Made by a program: the position numbers and the translations under genes. The notes under the pieces are model-generated. The model saw only the letters and a list, made by a program, of their open reading frames with translations. It was not told where the DNA came from and did no database searches. Positions 47,056 through 55,561 of a stretch of 64,000 bases of DNA are shown here, piece by piece; position 1 is the first letter of the stretch; each line of letters opens with the position of its first letter. The DNA comes from Neoroseomonas lacus (GTDB lineage Bacteria; Pseudomonadota; Alphaproteobacteria; Acetobacterales; Acetobacteraceae): the NCBI RefSeq assembly GCF_014644535.1, contig NZ_BMKW01000009.1, positions 177,015 to 241,014 of the forward strand. The letters run 5' to 3'.

Positions 47056-48038
47056 GCGCCTTGCTCGAGATCCGCGACTATCGCCTCGCCTTCGACACCT
47101 TCGACGGCACCGCGCAGGTGCTGGACGGCATCGACCTGACGCTGTCCGCTGGCGAGACGCTCGGCATTGTCGGCGAGACCGGCTGCGGCAAATCGGTGCT
47201 GGCGCGCAGCCTTCTGCAACTCAATCCGATGCCGCCGGCGCGCGTGGTCTCGGGGCAGATCCACTTTCGCGACGAGGACATCCTGCGTCTGCCCGAACGC
47301 GCCATGCGCCGGCTGCGCGGCCGAGCCATCGCGATGATCTTTCAGGACCCGGCTTCCTATCTGAACCCACTGCTCGCCATCGGCACGCAGATGGAAGACG
47401 CCATCCGCGGCCAGGACATCGCCGCGAGTTTGCGCAAACGCCCGCGTGCCGCCGCACGGGCGCGCGCGGCGGAGTTGCTCGCCGCGGTCGGCCTGCCCGA
47501 ACCGGCGCGGCTCCTCGACAGCCATCCGCACATGCTCTCCGGCGGCATGCGCCAGCGCGTGCTGATCGCCATGGCGCTGGCCGGCGACCCGGCGCTGCTG
47601 GTCGCCGATGAACCGACCACCGCGCTCGACGTCACCGTGCAGGCGCAGGTGCTCGCCCTGATCGCGCGCCTCGTCGCGGAACGCGGCCTCGCCCTGATGC
47701 TGATCAGCCACGACCTCGGCGTCGTCGCCGCCTCCTGCGCCCGCGTCGCGGTGATGTATGCCGGCACGGTGGTGGAGGAAGCGCCGACCGGCGAGCTGCT
47801 CGCCCGCCCGCTGCACCCCTATGCGCGCGGGCTGATCGCCGCGGTGCCGGACCTCGACCATCCGGAACGCCGCCCGCAAGGCATCGCCGGCAGCATCCCC
47901 GGCCTGATCGCGCCACCGTCCGGCTGCCGCTTCCACCCACGCTGCTCCGCCGCCACCGATCGCTGCCGACGGGAAAAGCCCCTGCGGCGCGAGCTGCTGC
48001 CCGGCCGCAGCGTCGCCTGCCACCACGCCACGCCATGA
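47052..48038 (+). CDS. Dipeptide-type ABC transporter ATPase, DppD-like
   Basis: 328 residues. Walker A GETGCGKSV, signature LSGGMRQRVLIAMAL, Walker [13 protein letters not shown] and the C-terminal Cys cluster FHPRCSAATDRCR. Overlaps both neighbours by 4 bases, so it belongs to one tight operon. Confidence 0.94.
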   Translation: MSALLEIRDYRLAFDTFDGTAQVLDGIDLTLSAGETLGIVGETGCGKSVLARSLLQLNPMPPARVVSGQIHFRDEDILRLPERAMRRLRGRAIAMIFQDPASYLNPLLAIGTQMEDAIRGQDIAASLRKRPRAAARARAAELLAAVGLPEPARLLDSHPHMLSGGMRQRVLIAMALAGDPALLVADEPTTALDVTVQAQVLALIARLVAERGLALMLISHDLGVVAASCARVAVMYAGTVVEEAPTGELLARPLHPYARGLIAAVPDLDHPERRPQGIAGSIPGLIAPPSGCRFHPRCSAATDRCRREKPLRRELLPGRSVACHHATP

Positions 48039-48994
48039 CCGAACCGCTGCTCCGCGCCGAGGGCCTGTCGCGCAGCTTCGAAGGCCGCCGACGCTTGTTC
48101 CATGAAACACCACGTGTGCGCGCCGTAGCGGAACTCAACCTGACGCTCGACCGTGGCACCGCCCTCGGCATCGTGGGCGAAAGCGGCTGCGGCAAGTCCA
48201 CCCTGGCGCGCCTGCTGCTACGGCTGATCCCGCTCAGCGATGGGCGCATCATCTTCGACGGCCGCGACATCACCGCGCTCGATGAATCGGCGATGCGCCC
48301 GCTGCGCCGGCGCATGCAGTTGATCCATCAGAATCCTTCCGCCGCGCTTGACCCGCGTCTCAGCGCCGAGGACGCCGTCGCCGAACCCCTGCGCATCCAT
48401 GGCGTCGCATCCGGTCAGGCGCTGCGTGACCGCGTCGCCGCACTGCTCGCCGAGGTCGGCCTGCCATCGGCCTTCCTGCATCGCTTCCCGCACGAACTCT
48501 CGGGCGGCCAGAAGCAACGCGTCTGCATCGCTCGAGCGCTGGCGCTGGAGCCGGACCTGCTGGTGCTGGACGAACCCACCTCGGCGCTCGACGTCTCCGT
48601 CCAGGCGCAGATCCTCGATGTGCTGGACGCGCTGCGCGCGCGACGCGGCCTCGCCTATCTCTTCATCAGCCACAACCTCGCCGTCGTGCGCCAGGTCTGC
48701 GAACGCGTGGCGGTGATGTATCTCGGCCGCATCGTCGAGGAAGGCAGTGCGGCCGAGGTGCTCGGCACCCCACGCCACCCCTATACGCGGGCGCTGCTGG
48801 AATCGGTGCCGCGGCTCGGCGCGAATCAGGCACCGCCTGCCGCGCCGGGCGAACCGCCTAACCCGGCATCGCCACCATCCGGCTGCGCCTTCCATCCGCG
48901 TTGCGCCCTCGCCGTCGCGGCGTGCCGCGCCGCGATGCCGCCGCTCGTCACCCTGGGCGACGGGCACCGCCTGCGCTGCCCGCGCGTGGGCTGA
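48035..48994 (+). CDS. Dipeptide-type ABC transporter ATPase, DppF-like
   Basis: 319 residues. Walker [23 protein letters not shown], signature [15 protein letters not shown], Walker B LLVLDEPTSALD and Cys cluster FHPRCALAVAACR. Last gene of the plus-strand operon; its stop lies 3 bases from the stop of the convergent gene. Confidence 0.94.
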   Translation: MTEPLLRAEGLSRSFEGRRRLFHETPRVRAVAELNLTLDRGTALGIVGESGCGKSTLARLLLRLIPLSDGRIIFDGRDITALDESAMRPLRRRMQLIHQNPSAALDPRLSAEDAVAEPLRIHGVASGQALRDRVAALLAEVGLPSAFLHRFPHELSGGQKQRVCIARALALEPDLLVLDEPTSALDVSVQAQILDVLDALRARRGLAYLFISHNLAVVRQVCERVAVMYLGRIVEEGSAAEVLGTPRHPYTRALLESVPRLGANQAPPAAPGEPPNPASPPSGCAFHPRCALAVAACRAAMPPLVTLGDGHRLRCPRVG

Positions 48995-48997
48995 GCC

Positions 48998-49723
48998 TCA
49001 CGCCGGCGGCGCCACCGACAGTCCGCGTGCGCCGTGCTTGTCGATCAGCCGCGCCACCAGCCCGCTCGCCTTCGCCTCCTCGACGAAGTCGCGCAGGAAG
49101 GCGGCGCCGGCGGCATTCGACCGCGCCGTGCCGATCGCCTGTTGCACGGCGCTGAACTGGCCATCCAGGATACGCGCACCGGGCAGCAGCTCGACATCCT
49201 TCAGCAGGCGGGGGCGCAGCCCGGCGAGGGCCTCCAGCTTCTGTTCGGTGAACAGCTGCAACGCCCCGTCCAGCCCCTCGGCCCGCAGCAGCGTCGCATT
49301 CCTGATGTTGCGCTCAAGCCAGAGATCGTAGGCCGCGCGCGCGGTGCTCGCGATCCGCACGCCGGCGCGGTCCACCTCCGCGATGGTCGCGATCGGCGAA
49401 CCCGCCGGCACCAGATAGGTCGATTCGATTTCCGCATAGGCGGCCGTGAAGGCGATCTTCTCCGCCCGCTGCGGTTCCGCGCCGATTAGCGCGACATCCC
49501 AGCTGTCGGTATCCACCGCGTCGGCCACCAGCCCCGGCGAGGCATACGGCACCAGACGCACCGGCACGCCGAGCCGCGCCGCCAGCGCGCGCACCATGTC
49601 GGGCGAGACGCCCTCCGGGCTGCCGAACGCATCCCGCCCGGTGACGAGCAGGAAGTTGCTGAGGTTGATGCCGGCGCGCAGCACGCCGCGCGGCGCGAGT
49701 TGGGCGATGATCTCAGGCGACAT
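48998..49723 (-). CDS. Family 3 solute-binding-like protein without a signal peptide
   Basis: 241 residues. The core (GVLRAGINLSNFLLVTGRD, GVSPDMVRALAARLGVPVRL, SWDVALIGAEPQRAEKIAFT, EEAKASGLVARLIDKHG) is the SBP_bac_3 amino-acid-binding fold. The N-terminus MSPEIIAQLAPRG has no signal peptide or lipobox, so it may stay in the cytoplasm. An upstream in-frame start encoding a signal is not evident. Divergent from the AroM-like gene by 120 bases; it could sense or carry a metabolite of that pathway. Confidence 0.85.
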   Translation of the reverse strand: MSPEIIAQLAPRGVLRAGINLSNFLLVTGRDAFGSPEGVSPDMVRALAARLGVPVRLVPYASPGLVADAVDTDSWDVALIGAEPQRAEKIAFTAAYAEIESTYLVPAGSPIATIAEVDRAGVRIASTARAAYDLWLERNIRNATLLRAEGLDGALQLFTEQKLEALAGLRPRLLKDVELLPGARILDGQFSAVQQAIGTARSNAAGAAFLRDFVEEAKASGLVARLIDKHGARGLSVAPPA

Positions 49724-49843
49724 GAGTGGCTTCCGTTTCCATTGCCGGCAGTAGAAGGCGCGACCGGCGCCGGGGCAAGTCGGCGGGGCTTGCGGCGCGC
49801 GGCGCAGGCGTCATCATGCCGCGTCGCATCATGGGGGACAGGC

Positions 49844-50503
49844 ATGTCGGCGCTACCCGTCTTCGTCATCGGCCAGGCGCCGCGCCTGGACCTCGCCGCC
49901 GAGATCGCCGCGGCGGCACCGGGCCTGCCCATCGCCATGCGCGGTGCGCTCGATGGCATGACGCGCGCGGAGATCGCCGCCATCCCGCCCCGCGACGGCG
50001 CCGACACGCTGTTCACCATGCTGCCCTCGGGCGAGGCCGTCTCCATTTCCAAGGCGGCGGTCACTTCGCGCATGAAGGCGATGCTGGCGGCAACGGATGG
50101 CCCCGTGCTGCTTGCCTGCACCGGCGCCTTCAAAGGCCTGCCCGACCGTCCCGACCTGGTGCAGCCTTCCGCCGTGCTGAACGGCATGGCCGAGGCGCTG
50201 CTGCCGCGCGGCCGGCTCGGCCTCTTCGTGCCCTTGCCGGAGCAGGCGGCAACCCTCGGCGCGTCGCGCGCCCGCGAAGGCTTGTCGATCACCGTGCTGC
50301 CGCTGCGCCCACATGCCGATGCTTCGACACGCGCGGCGGCGATGGCCGCGATGGCGGAACAAAAGCCCGATCTCGTCCTACTCGACTGCATTTCCTACAC
50401 GCGGGCGGACAAGGCCGCGGCGGTGGCCGTGATGTCCTGCCCGGTCCTGCTCTCCGTTGCCGTCGCCGCGCGCGCCGCCGCTTCCCTGCTGCCGGAGCCC
50501 TGA
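49844..50503 (+). CDS. AroM-like protein (Asp/Glu racemase superfamily)
   Basis: 219 residues from ATG 49844, preceded by GGGGGACA. Two Cys lie in racemase-like positions: C92 (VLLACTGAF) and C182 (VLLDCISYT). The AroM family is uncharacterised but related to aspartate/glutamate and hydantoin racemases, which use two Cys as acid/base. Its one-base overlap with the DUF917 gene and the HyuA-like gene behind it favours an amino-acid or hydantoin-type substrate. Function inferred, not known. Confidence 0.82.
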   Translation: MSALPVFVIGQAPRLDLAAEIAAAAPGLPIAMRGALDGMTRAEIAAIPPRDGADTLFTMLPSGEAVSISKAAVTSRMKAMLAATDGPVLLACTGAFKGLPDRPDLVQPSAVLNGMAEALLPRGRLGLFVPLPEQAATLGASRAREGLSITVLPLRPHADASTRAAAMAAMAEQKPDLVLLDCISYTRADKAAAVAVMSCPVLLSVAVAARAAASLLPEP

Positions 50504-51576
50504 TGCGCGAGATCACCATCGATGAGATCGAATCGCTCGCCGTCGGCGCCTGGGTGCTCGGCACCGGTGGCGGCGGCTCGCCCTATCTCGGCCTGCTCAA
50601 CGTGCGACGGCTCTATGCCGAGGGTCATCGCGTGCAGCTGATGGACCCGGACGAACTCGCCGATGACGACATGGTCGCCGTCGTCTCCAACATGGGCGCC
50701 CCGCTGGTCGGCCAGGAACGGCTGGTGGACAGCGCCACTATCGGTCGCGCCGTGACGCTGATGGAGGAATATCTCGGCCGCCCCTTCCGCGCGATCATGT
50801 CCGTCGAGATCGGCGGCAACAACGGCGTACAACCCTTCCTTGCCGCCGCCGAGACCGGCAAGCCGGTGGTCGATGCCGACGCGATGGGCCGCGCCTACCC
50901 TGAAGCGCAGATGACCTCCTTCGCGGTGGGCGACCTCAAGCCCTGGCCGCTCTCGCTGGTCGATCCGCGCGGCATCGAGGGCATCGTCGCCAAGGTGCCG
51001 TCCTGGAAATGGATGGAGCGCCTGTCACGCAAGATGTGCGTCGAGGTCGGCTCGATCGCCGCCACCTGCAAGGCGCCGCGCACGGGTGCCGAGGTGAAGC
51101 GCTGGGGCATCCTGCGCACCACGACCCAGGCGATCAAGCTCGGCCAGGCGATCCGCCTGGCGCAGAAGGAACATCGCGATCCGGTGCAGGCGATCCTGGC
51201 GCAGGAAAAGGGCATGCTGCTGTTCCGCGGCAAGATCGCCGACATCGCCCGGCGCACCACGGAAGGCTTCCTGCGCGGCACGGTGAAGCTTGAAGGTCTG
51301 GATGATTCGCGCGGCCATACCTTCGAACTCGCCTTCCAGAATGAATGGGCCGTCGGTTGGCTCGACGGCGTGGCGCAGGTAATGACGCCGGACCTGATCT
51401 GCGTGCTCGACAGCGTAAGCGGCGAGGCGATCGGCACGGAAGTGGCACGCTATGGCCAGCGCGTCACGGTGGTGGCCTTGCCCGCGCCGCCTGTGTTCCT
51501 TTCGCCACGAGGTCTCGACTTCGTCGGCCCGCGCGCCTTCGGCTACGACCTCGATTTCCGTTCGGTGTTCGCATGA
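50503..51576 (+). CDS. DUF917 family protein
   Basis: 357 residues from ATG 50503 (TGATG overlap). VGAWVLGTGGGGSPYLGLL, MGAPLVGQERL, EIGGNNGVQPFLAAAETGKP and VDADAMGRAYPEAQMTSFAV are the DUF917 signatures. The family is found fused to or beside HyuA-type proteins; no activity is established. The glycine-rich loops suggest binding of a phosphate or carboxylate ligand. Stop overlaps the next start (ATGA). Confidence 0.9.
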   Translation: MREITIDEIESLAVGAWVLGTGGGGSPYLGLLNVRRLYAEGHRVQLMDPDELADDDMVAVVSNMGAPLVGQERLVDSATIGRAVTLMEEYLGRPFRAIMSVEIGGNNGVQPFLAAAETGKPVVDADAMGRAYPEAQMTSFAVGDLKPWPLSLVDPRGIEGIVAKVPSWKWMERLSRKMCVEVGSIAATCKAPRTGAEVKRWGILRTTTQAIKLGQAIRLAQKEHRDPVQAILAQEKGMLLFRGKIADIARRTTEGFLRGTVKLEGLDDSRGHTFELAFQNEWAVGWLDGVAQVMTPDLICVLDSVSGEAIGTEVARYGQRVTVVALPAPPVFLSPRGLDFVGPRAFGYDLDFRSVFA

Positions 51577-53114
51577 GGCGGCGCATCGGCATCGATGTCG
51601 GCGGCACCAACACCGATGCGGTGCTGCTCGAAGACGACCGCGTCCTGCACGCGGTCAAGACGCCGACCACCGCCGATGTGCTGACCGGCGTCCGCCTCGC
51701 GCTGGAAAGCACCGCCCGCGCCATGGGCAGCGAGCCCGTCCAGGCGGTGATGATCGGCACCACGCATTTCGTGAATGCGGTGGTGCAGCGGCGCGACCTC
51801 GCCCCGGTCGGCGCGCTGCGCATCGGCCTGCCGGCATCGCGCTCCCTGCCACCCTTCTGCGACTGGCCGGCGGACCTCGCCGCCCTGGTGCGCGGCCAGG
51901 TCCACATGGTCGAGGGCGGCCACGACTACGACGGCCGCCCGATCATGCCGCTCGATGAGCGCGCCGTCGCCGCCGCCGCACGCGCGATGAACGCCGCCGG
52001 CATCGCCTGCGTCGCGATCAGCAGCATCTTCTCTCCGCTCGACCCCGCCATGGAAGACCGCGCAGCGGAAATCCTGCGCGCCGAGATGCCCGGCGCCTCC
52101 ATCACCCTCTCGCACGACCTCGGCCGCATCGGCCTGCTGGAACGCGAGAACGTCGCGCTGCTCAACGCCTGCCTCGCCCCGCTCGCCCAGCACACCGTGC
52201 AGGCCTTCGAGGAAGCCCTGCGCCAGGCGGGCATCGCGGCGCCCCTGTTCATCACGCAGAATGACGGCACGGTGATCCGCGCCGAACTCGCCGCGCGCTT
52301 CCCGGTGCTCTCCTTCGCCTCCGGCCCGACCAATTCCATGCGCGGCGCCGCCTTCCTCACCGGGCTGAAGAATGCGCTGGTCGTCGATGTCGGCGGCACC
52401 ACCTCCGATGTCGGTGCGCTCAAGGCGGGCTTCCCGCGCGAGGCCAATGCCATCGTCCATGTCGGCGGCGTGCGCACGCTGTTCCGCATGCCGGACCTTC
52501 TTTCGATCGGTCTCGGCGGCGGCTCGCATGTCGAAGCGCGCGACGGGCGCATCGCCATCGGGCCGCGCAGCGTCGGCTTCCGCCTGCCCGAACTCGCCCG
52601 CATCTTCGGCGGCCCGCAACTTACCACCAGCGACATCGCCGTGCGCGCGGGGCTGCTCTCGCTCGGCGAGGCATCGCGCGTCGCGGACATCGCCGACAGC
52701 TTCACCCGCGACACGCTTGCCGAGGCCGCCCGCATGCTGGAGGAAGCCGTCGACCGCATGAAGACCGAGGCGACGGACGTGCCGCTGCTCGCCGTCGGCG
52801 GCGGCGCCTTCCTGGTGCCGGACCGACTGCCCGGCTGTTCGGAAGTGCTGCGTCCCGCCCATGCCGCGGTCGCCAACGCGGTCGGCGCCGCCATCGCCCA
52901 GGTCAGCGGCGAGGCCGACCAGGTGTTCCAGGGCATGACCCGCACCGAGGCGATGGCCGCCGCCGAACGTATCGCCCGCGACCGCGCGGTGGAGGCCGGT
53001 GCCGATGGCGCGACGCTTTCCCTCGTGGATATCGAGGACCTGCCGATCGCCTACCTCCCTGGCGGCGCGCTGCGCGTGCGCGCCCGCGTGGTGGGCGAGA
53101 TTGCCGCAGGCTGA
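51573..53114 (+). CDS. Hydantoinase/oxoprolinase A-type protein (DUF917-associated)
   Basis: 513 residues. N-terminal GIDVGGTNTDAVLLEDDRV, IGTTHFVNAVVQRRDL, the middle ENVALLNACLAPLA and VVDVGGTTSDVGAL are the ATPase motifs of HyuA. No HyuB partner follows, unlike the fusion at 39.6 kb; the partner here is DUF917. It is shorter than HyuA of true hydantoinases. Probably an ATP-dependent ring-opening or activation step. Confidence 0.9.
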   Translation: MRRRIGIDVGGTNTDAVLLEDDRVLHAVKTPTTADVLTGVRLALESTARAMGSEPVQAVMIGTTHFVNAVVQRRDLAPVGALRIGLPASRSLPPFCDWPADLAALVRGQVHMVEGGHDYDGRPIMPLDERAVAAAARAMNAAGIACVAISSIFSPLDPAMEDRAAEILRAEMPGASITLSHDLGRIGLLERENVALLNACLAPLAQHTVQAFEEALRQAGIAAPLFITQNDGTVIRAELAARFPVLSFASGPTNSMRGAAFLTGLKNALVVDVGGTTSDVGALKAGFPREANAIVHVGGVRTLFRMPDLLSIGLGGGSHVEARDGRIAIGPRSVGFRLPELARIFGGPQLTTSDIAVRAGLLSLGEASRVADIADSFTRDTLAEAARMLEEAVDRMKTEATDVPLLAVGGGAFLVPDRLPGCSEVLRPAHAAVANAVGAAIAQVSGEADQVFQGMTRTEAMAAAERIARDRAVEAGADGATLSLVDIEDLPIAYLPGGALRVRARVVGEIAAG

Positions 53115-53138
53115 TCGCCCCGCCGCCGCTGGCGCAAT

Positions 53139-53157
53139 GCATGGCGACGCGCCATGC
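53139..53157 (+). terminator. Hairpin after the HyuA-like gene
   Basis: GCATGGCG (53139-53146) and CGCCATGC (53150-53157) form a perfect 8-bp stem with a 3-base loop, followed by CTTAAG but no T run. It separates the HyuA-like gene from the binding-protein gene and may reduce read-through. Confidence 0.5.
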
Positions 53158-53187
53158 TGCCCTTAAGAAACGAATTGGGGGGAACAC

Positions 53188-54153
53188 ATGCGTCGACTTG
53201 TCATCTTACTTGCCTTGCTGGTCGCGACGCTGCCCGCGCGCGCGCAGCAGGCCGCCTATCCGGACCGACCCATCCGCATGGTGATCCCCTTCGCACCTGG
53301 CGGTGCGGCCGATGTCGTCGGGCGCCTTACGGCGCAGGCTATGTCGGAGGATCTCGGCCAGCCCGTCGTCGTCGAAAACCGTGGCGGCAGCGGCGGCATC
53401 ATCGGATCCCAGGCGGCGCTTCAGGCGCCGGCCGACGGCTACACCATCGTCCTCCACACGCTGTCCTCGGGCGTGATGAATGCGGGGCTCTATCGCTCGA
53501 TGCCCTTCGACCTGCATCGCGCCTTCGCGCCGGTCGGCCTGGTGGGCACGGTGCCGAACATCATCGTCGTCAATCCCGGCGTGCCGGCGCAGACCCTGCA
53601 GGAGCTCATCGCCCTGGTGCGTGCCAATCCGGGCCGTATCACCTATGCCAGTTCAGGGCCAGGGACGATCGTCCACCTGTCGGGCCACATGCTGGCCAAC
53701 GCCATCGGCGCGGAGATGGTGCATGTCCCCTATCGTGGCTCCGGCCCCGCGTTGGCCGATCTGATGGCCGGCACAGTGCAGGTGATGGTGGATACGCTGC
53801 CGCCCTATGTCGCGCTGGTGCAAAGCGGGCAGGTGCGTGCGCTGGCCATGGCGTCGCGCACCCGCAACGCTGCGCTGCCCGATGTGCCGACCGCCGCCGA
53901 AGCCGGCCTGCCCGGCTACGAGACCTACAACTGGCACGGGGTCTTCGTCGCCACCGGCACGCCGGCACCGATCATCGCCCGGCTCGAACGCGCCTTGCGC
54001 AACGCGATCGCCGCGCCGGCCACCCGCCAGCGCCTCATCGCTCTCGGCGTCGACCCGCGGGGCACCGGGGCGGAGGAACTGGCCACCTTCTGGGACGAGC
54101 AGTTCCGCATCTGGATACCCATCATCCGCGCTTCCGGCGCAACGGCTGAGTGA
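53188..54153 (+). CDS. Bug/TctC-type tripartite tricarboxylate transporter binding protein
   Basis: 321 residues, GGGGGGAA before the ATG. Signal peptide MRRLVILLALLVATLPARAQ. Family motifs: YPDRPIRMVIPFAPGGAADV, VVENRGGSGGIIGSQAAL, NPGRITYASSGPGTIVHL and DLMAGTVQVMVDTLPPYVAL. Bug proteins bind carboxylates in the periplasm. No TctAB membrane genes are nearby, so it is an orphan receptor, as most Bug proteins are. Confidence 0.93.
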   Translation: MRRLVILLALLVATLPARAQQAAYPDRPIRMVIPFAPGGAADVVGRLTAQAMSEDLGQPVVVENRGGSGGIIGSQAALQAPADGYTIVLHTLSSGVMNAGLYRSMPFDLHRAFAPVGLVGTVPNIIVVNPGVPAQTLQELIALVRANPGRITYASSGPGTIVHLSGHMLANAIGAEMVHVPYRGSGPALADLMAGTVQVMVDTLPPYVALVQSGQVRALAMASRTRNAALPDVPTAAEAGLPGYETYNWHGVFVATGTPAPIIARLERALRNAIAAPATRQRLIALGVDPRGTGAEELATFWDEQFRIWIPIIRASGATAE

Positions 54154-54169
54154 ACGAGGAACCACCGAC

Positions 54170-54496
54170 ATGATCCACGAACTGCGCGTCTATCGCTGCG
54201 TGCCGGGCCGCCTGCCGGCGCTGCTGAAGCGCTTCGACACCATCACGCTGAAGATCTGGGAACGCCACGGCATCCGCCAGGCTGGCTTCTGGACGACGAT
54301 CGTCGGTGAATCGAGCCAGGACTTGTTCTACCTGCTCGAATGGGCCTCGATGGCCGAGCGCGAGCAGAAATGGACCGCGTTCCAGAACGACCCGGAATGG
54401 ATCGAGAAGCGCGCCGGCACCGAGAAGGACGGCGCCATCGTCGCCAACGTGACGAACGCCTTCCTGCAGCCGACAGCCTTCTCCTCGGTGAAGTAG
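54170..54496 (+). CDS. NIPSNAP family protein
   Basis: 108 residues from ATG 54170. MIHELRVYRCVPGRLPALLK, GFWTTIVGESSQDLFYLLEW and the helix around WTAFQNDPEWIEKR match the NIPSNAP dimeric alpha/beta-barrel. Biochemical role unknown; such small proteins often sit in catabolic gene clusters. 16 bases after the Bug gene. Confidence 0.85.
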   Translation: MIHELRVYRCVPGRLPALLKRFDTITLKIWERHGIRQAGFWTTIVGESSQDLFYLLEWASMAEREQKWTAFQNDPEWIEKRAGTEKDGAIVANVTNAFLQPTAFSSVK

Positions 54497-54501
54497 CAAG
54501 C

Positions 54502-54903
54502 GTGCGCTTCAACCACGTCGCCAACCGCCTCGATGTCCGGCATTTCGAGGCGGTGGTCACCATGCTGAAGACGCAACTCGGTTTCGTCGAACTGCGGCGC
54601 ACCGAACGCGCGATCTGGCTGCGCCAGCCAGGCGCGAACATCGACCTGCAATTCAGCCGTAGCGACACGGCGCAGCGCGATGCCGACAAGCTGCGCTCGC
54701 AGGTGTCGTTCCTCAGCGAGACGCCACGCGAGGCGCTCGACGCCCTGGCTACCTGGTTCGAGGCACGCGGCCTTGCCGCCAGCGTCGGCGCCTATTCGGA
54801 CCGGGAATTCTACCTCGACGTGCCGGCGGCCTTCGTCGATTTCGTCATCGAGGCGATGCGGCCAGAACTGGCGGATTATGGCGAGGTGCCGGAGCTGCAA
54901 TAA
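54502..54903 (+). CDS. VOC (glyoxalase-like) superfamily protein
   Basis: 133 residues from GTG 54502, 5 bases after the NIPSNAP stop. The pattern HVANRLDVRHFEAVVTMLKT, LGFVELRRTERAIWLRQPG and FYLDVPAAFVDFVIEAMRPE fits one glyoxalase/bleomycin-resistance module pair of beta-alpha-beta units. A metal site is not obvious. Function unknown. Confidence 0.7.
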   Translation: MRFNHVANRLDVRHFEAVVTMLKTQLGFVELRRTERAIWLRQPGANIDLQFSRSDTAQRDADKLRSQVSFLSETPREALDALATWFEARGLAASVGAYSDREFYLDVPAAFVDFVIEAMRPELADYGEVPELQ

Positions 54904-55355
54904 CCAATGGCACGAATCCGTGGGTCGCGCCTGGGCCGCGAATGCGGCCCGTGGAGAGTCCGGCGAAGGCCGAGCAACCCAGAGGGTGGCGCCCGGCGCC
55001 TGAGGGGATGAACACGCCGATACGAGCGGTGGGGATCCGCGAGCGTTGGCAAAAGGTCGAGGGGCGTTGCCTCTCGAGCACCTCGCAGGAATCGAAGGTT
55101 ACTGGACCGTCGAGTGATTTCGGCGAAATCGACGCGCCGGGAAGTCACCATCGGTCGAGGCGGCGCTGGTTGCTGCCCGCCGGTCCTCGCCGGTAAAAAA
55201 TTTCCAATACACGGAGAAATGGAGAAACTTCAGGTCGTTTTGCCGCAAAAAATGGAAAAACAGACCGCCCTCTATCCATCCTGGGAAATGATTGCCCGCG
55301 TCTTAGGCGTTGCGGCCGATATCACACGCTCGCTCTGCCAAGTTTCATCACGAAA
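54904..55355. other. Non-coding region with several strong hairpins
   Basis: No convincing frame. Stem-loops: GGGCCGC-GAAT-GCGGCCC (54933-54950), TCGAGGGGC-GTT-GCCTCTCGA (55057-55077, one mismatch) and GATTTCG-G-CGAAATC (55116-55130). The first probably ends the VOC transcript. The others could be part of a small RNA or of the urt leader. From about 55195 the sequence turns AT-richer, as in promoter regions. No known riboswitch or RNA family was recognised. Confidence 0.45.
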
Positions 55356-55413
55356 TGCACAATAGCTGCGCACATCGATGACGCCGCAGGCGGCAATGCG
55401 CATCGTCCCTGCA
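55356..55413. promoter_or_regulatory. Two candidate NtrC-binding sites upstream of urtA
   Basis: TGCAC-N7-GCGCA at 55356-55372 differs at one base from the NtrC consensus TGCAC-N7-GTGCA. A weaker copy, TGCGC-N7-CTGCA, lies at 55397-55413 with two mismatches. The centres are 41 bases apart, about four helical turns, and 84 and 43 bases upstream of the sigma-54-like element. Spacing and order fit enhancer sites of nitrogen-regulated genes. Confidence 0.55.
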
Positions 55414-55455
55414 TACAATGTCGCCTTGCCGCTGCCCTTCGCCCTCGCATTGCAC

Positions 55456-55471
55456 TGGCACGGCTTTCGCT
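55456..55471 (+). promoter_or_regulatory. Sigma-54 (-24/-12) promoter for urtA
   Basis: TGGCAC-GGCTT-TCGCT: the invariant GG (55457-55458) and GC (55469-55470) are 10 bases apart, as sigma-54 requires, and only one core base differs from TGGCAC-N5-TTGCW. It lies about 90 bases before the urtA ATG. Urea transporters are commonly nitrogen-regulated through NtrC and RpoN, which supports the call. Confidence 0.6.
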
Positions 55472-55561
55472 ACCGGAACGTTGTGCGCAGCGCGTCAGCG
55501 CGCCGATCCCCGGCGGCGACTGTCCAGCCCCGCGCCCAGAACGATTGAGGGTGAGAGACCG

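Noticed and set aside
54940..55190. A glycine or guanidine riboswitch before the urea transporter
   Set aside because: GGAGAG and GCCGAGCAACC faintly recall the glycine aptamer, but CTCTCAGGC is absent in the right orientation. The guanidine-I core (CTGGTCCGAGAG) is not found.
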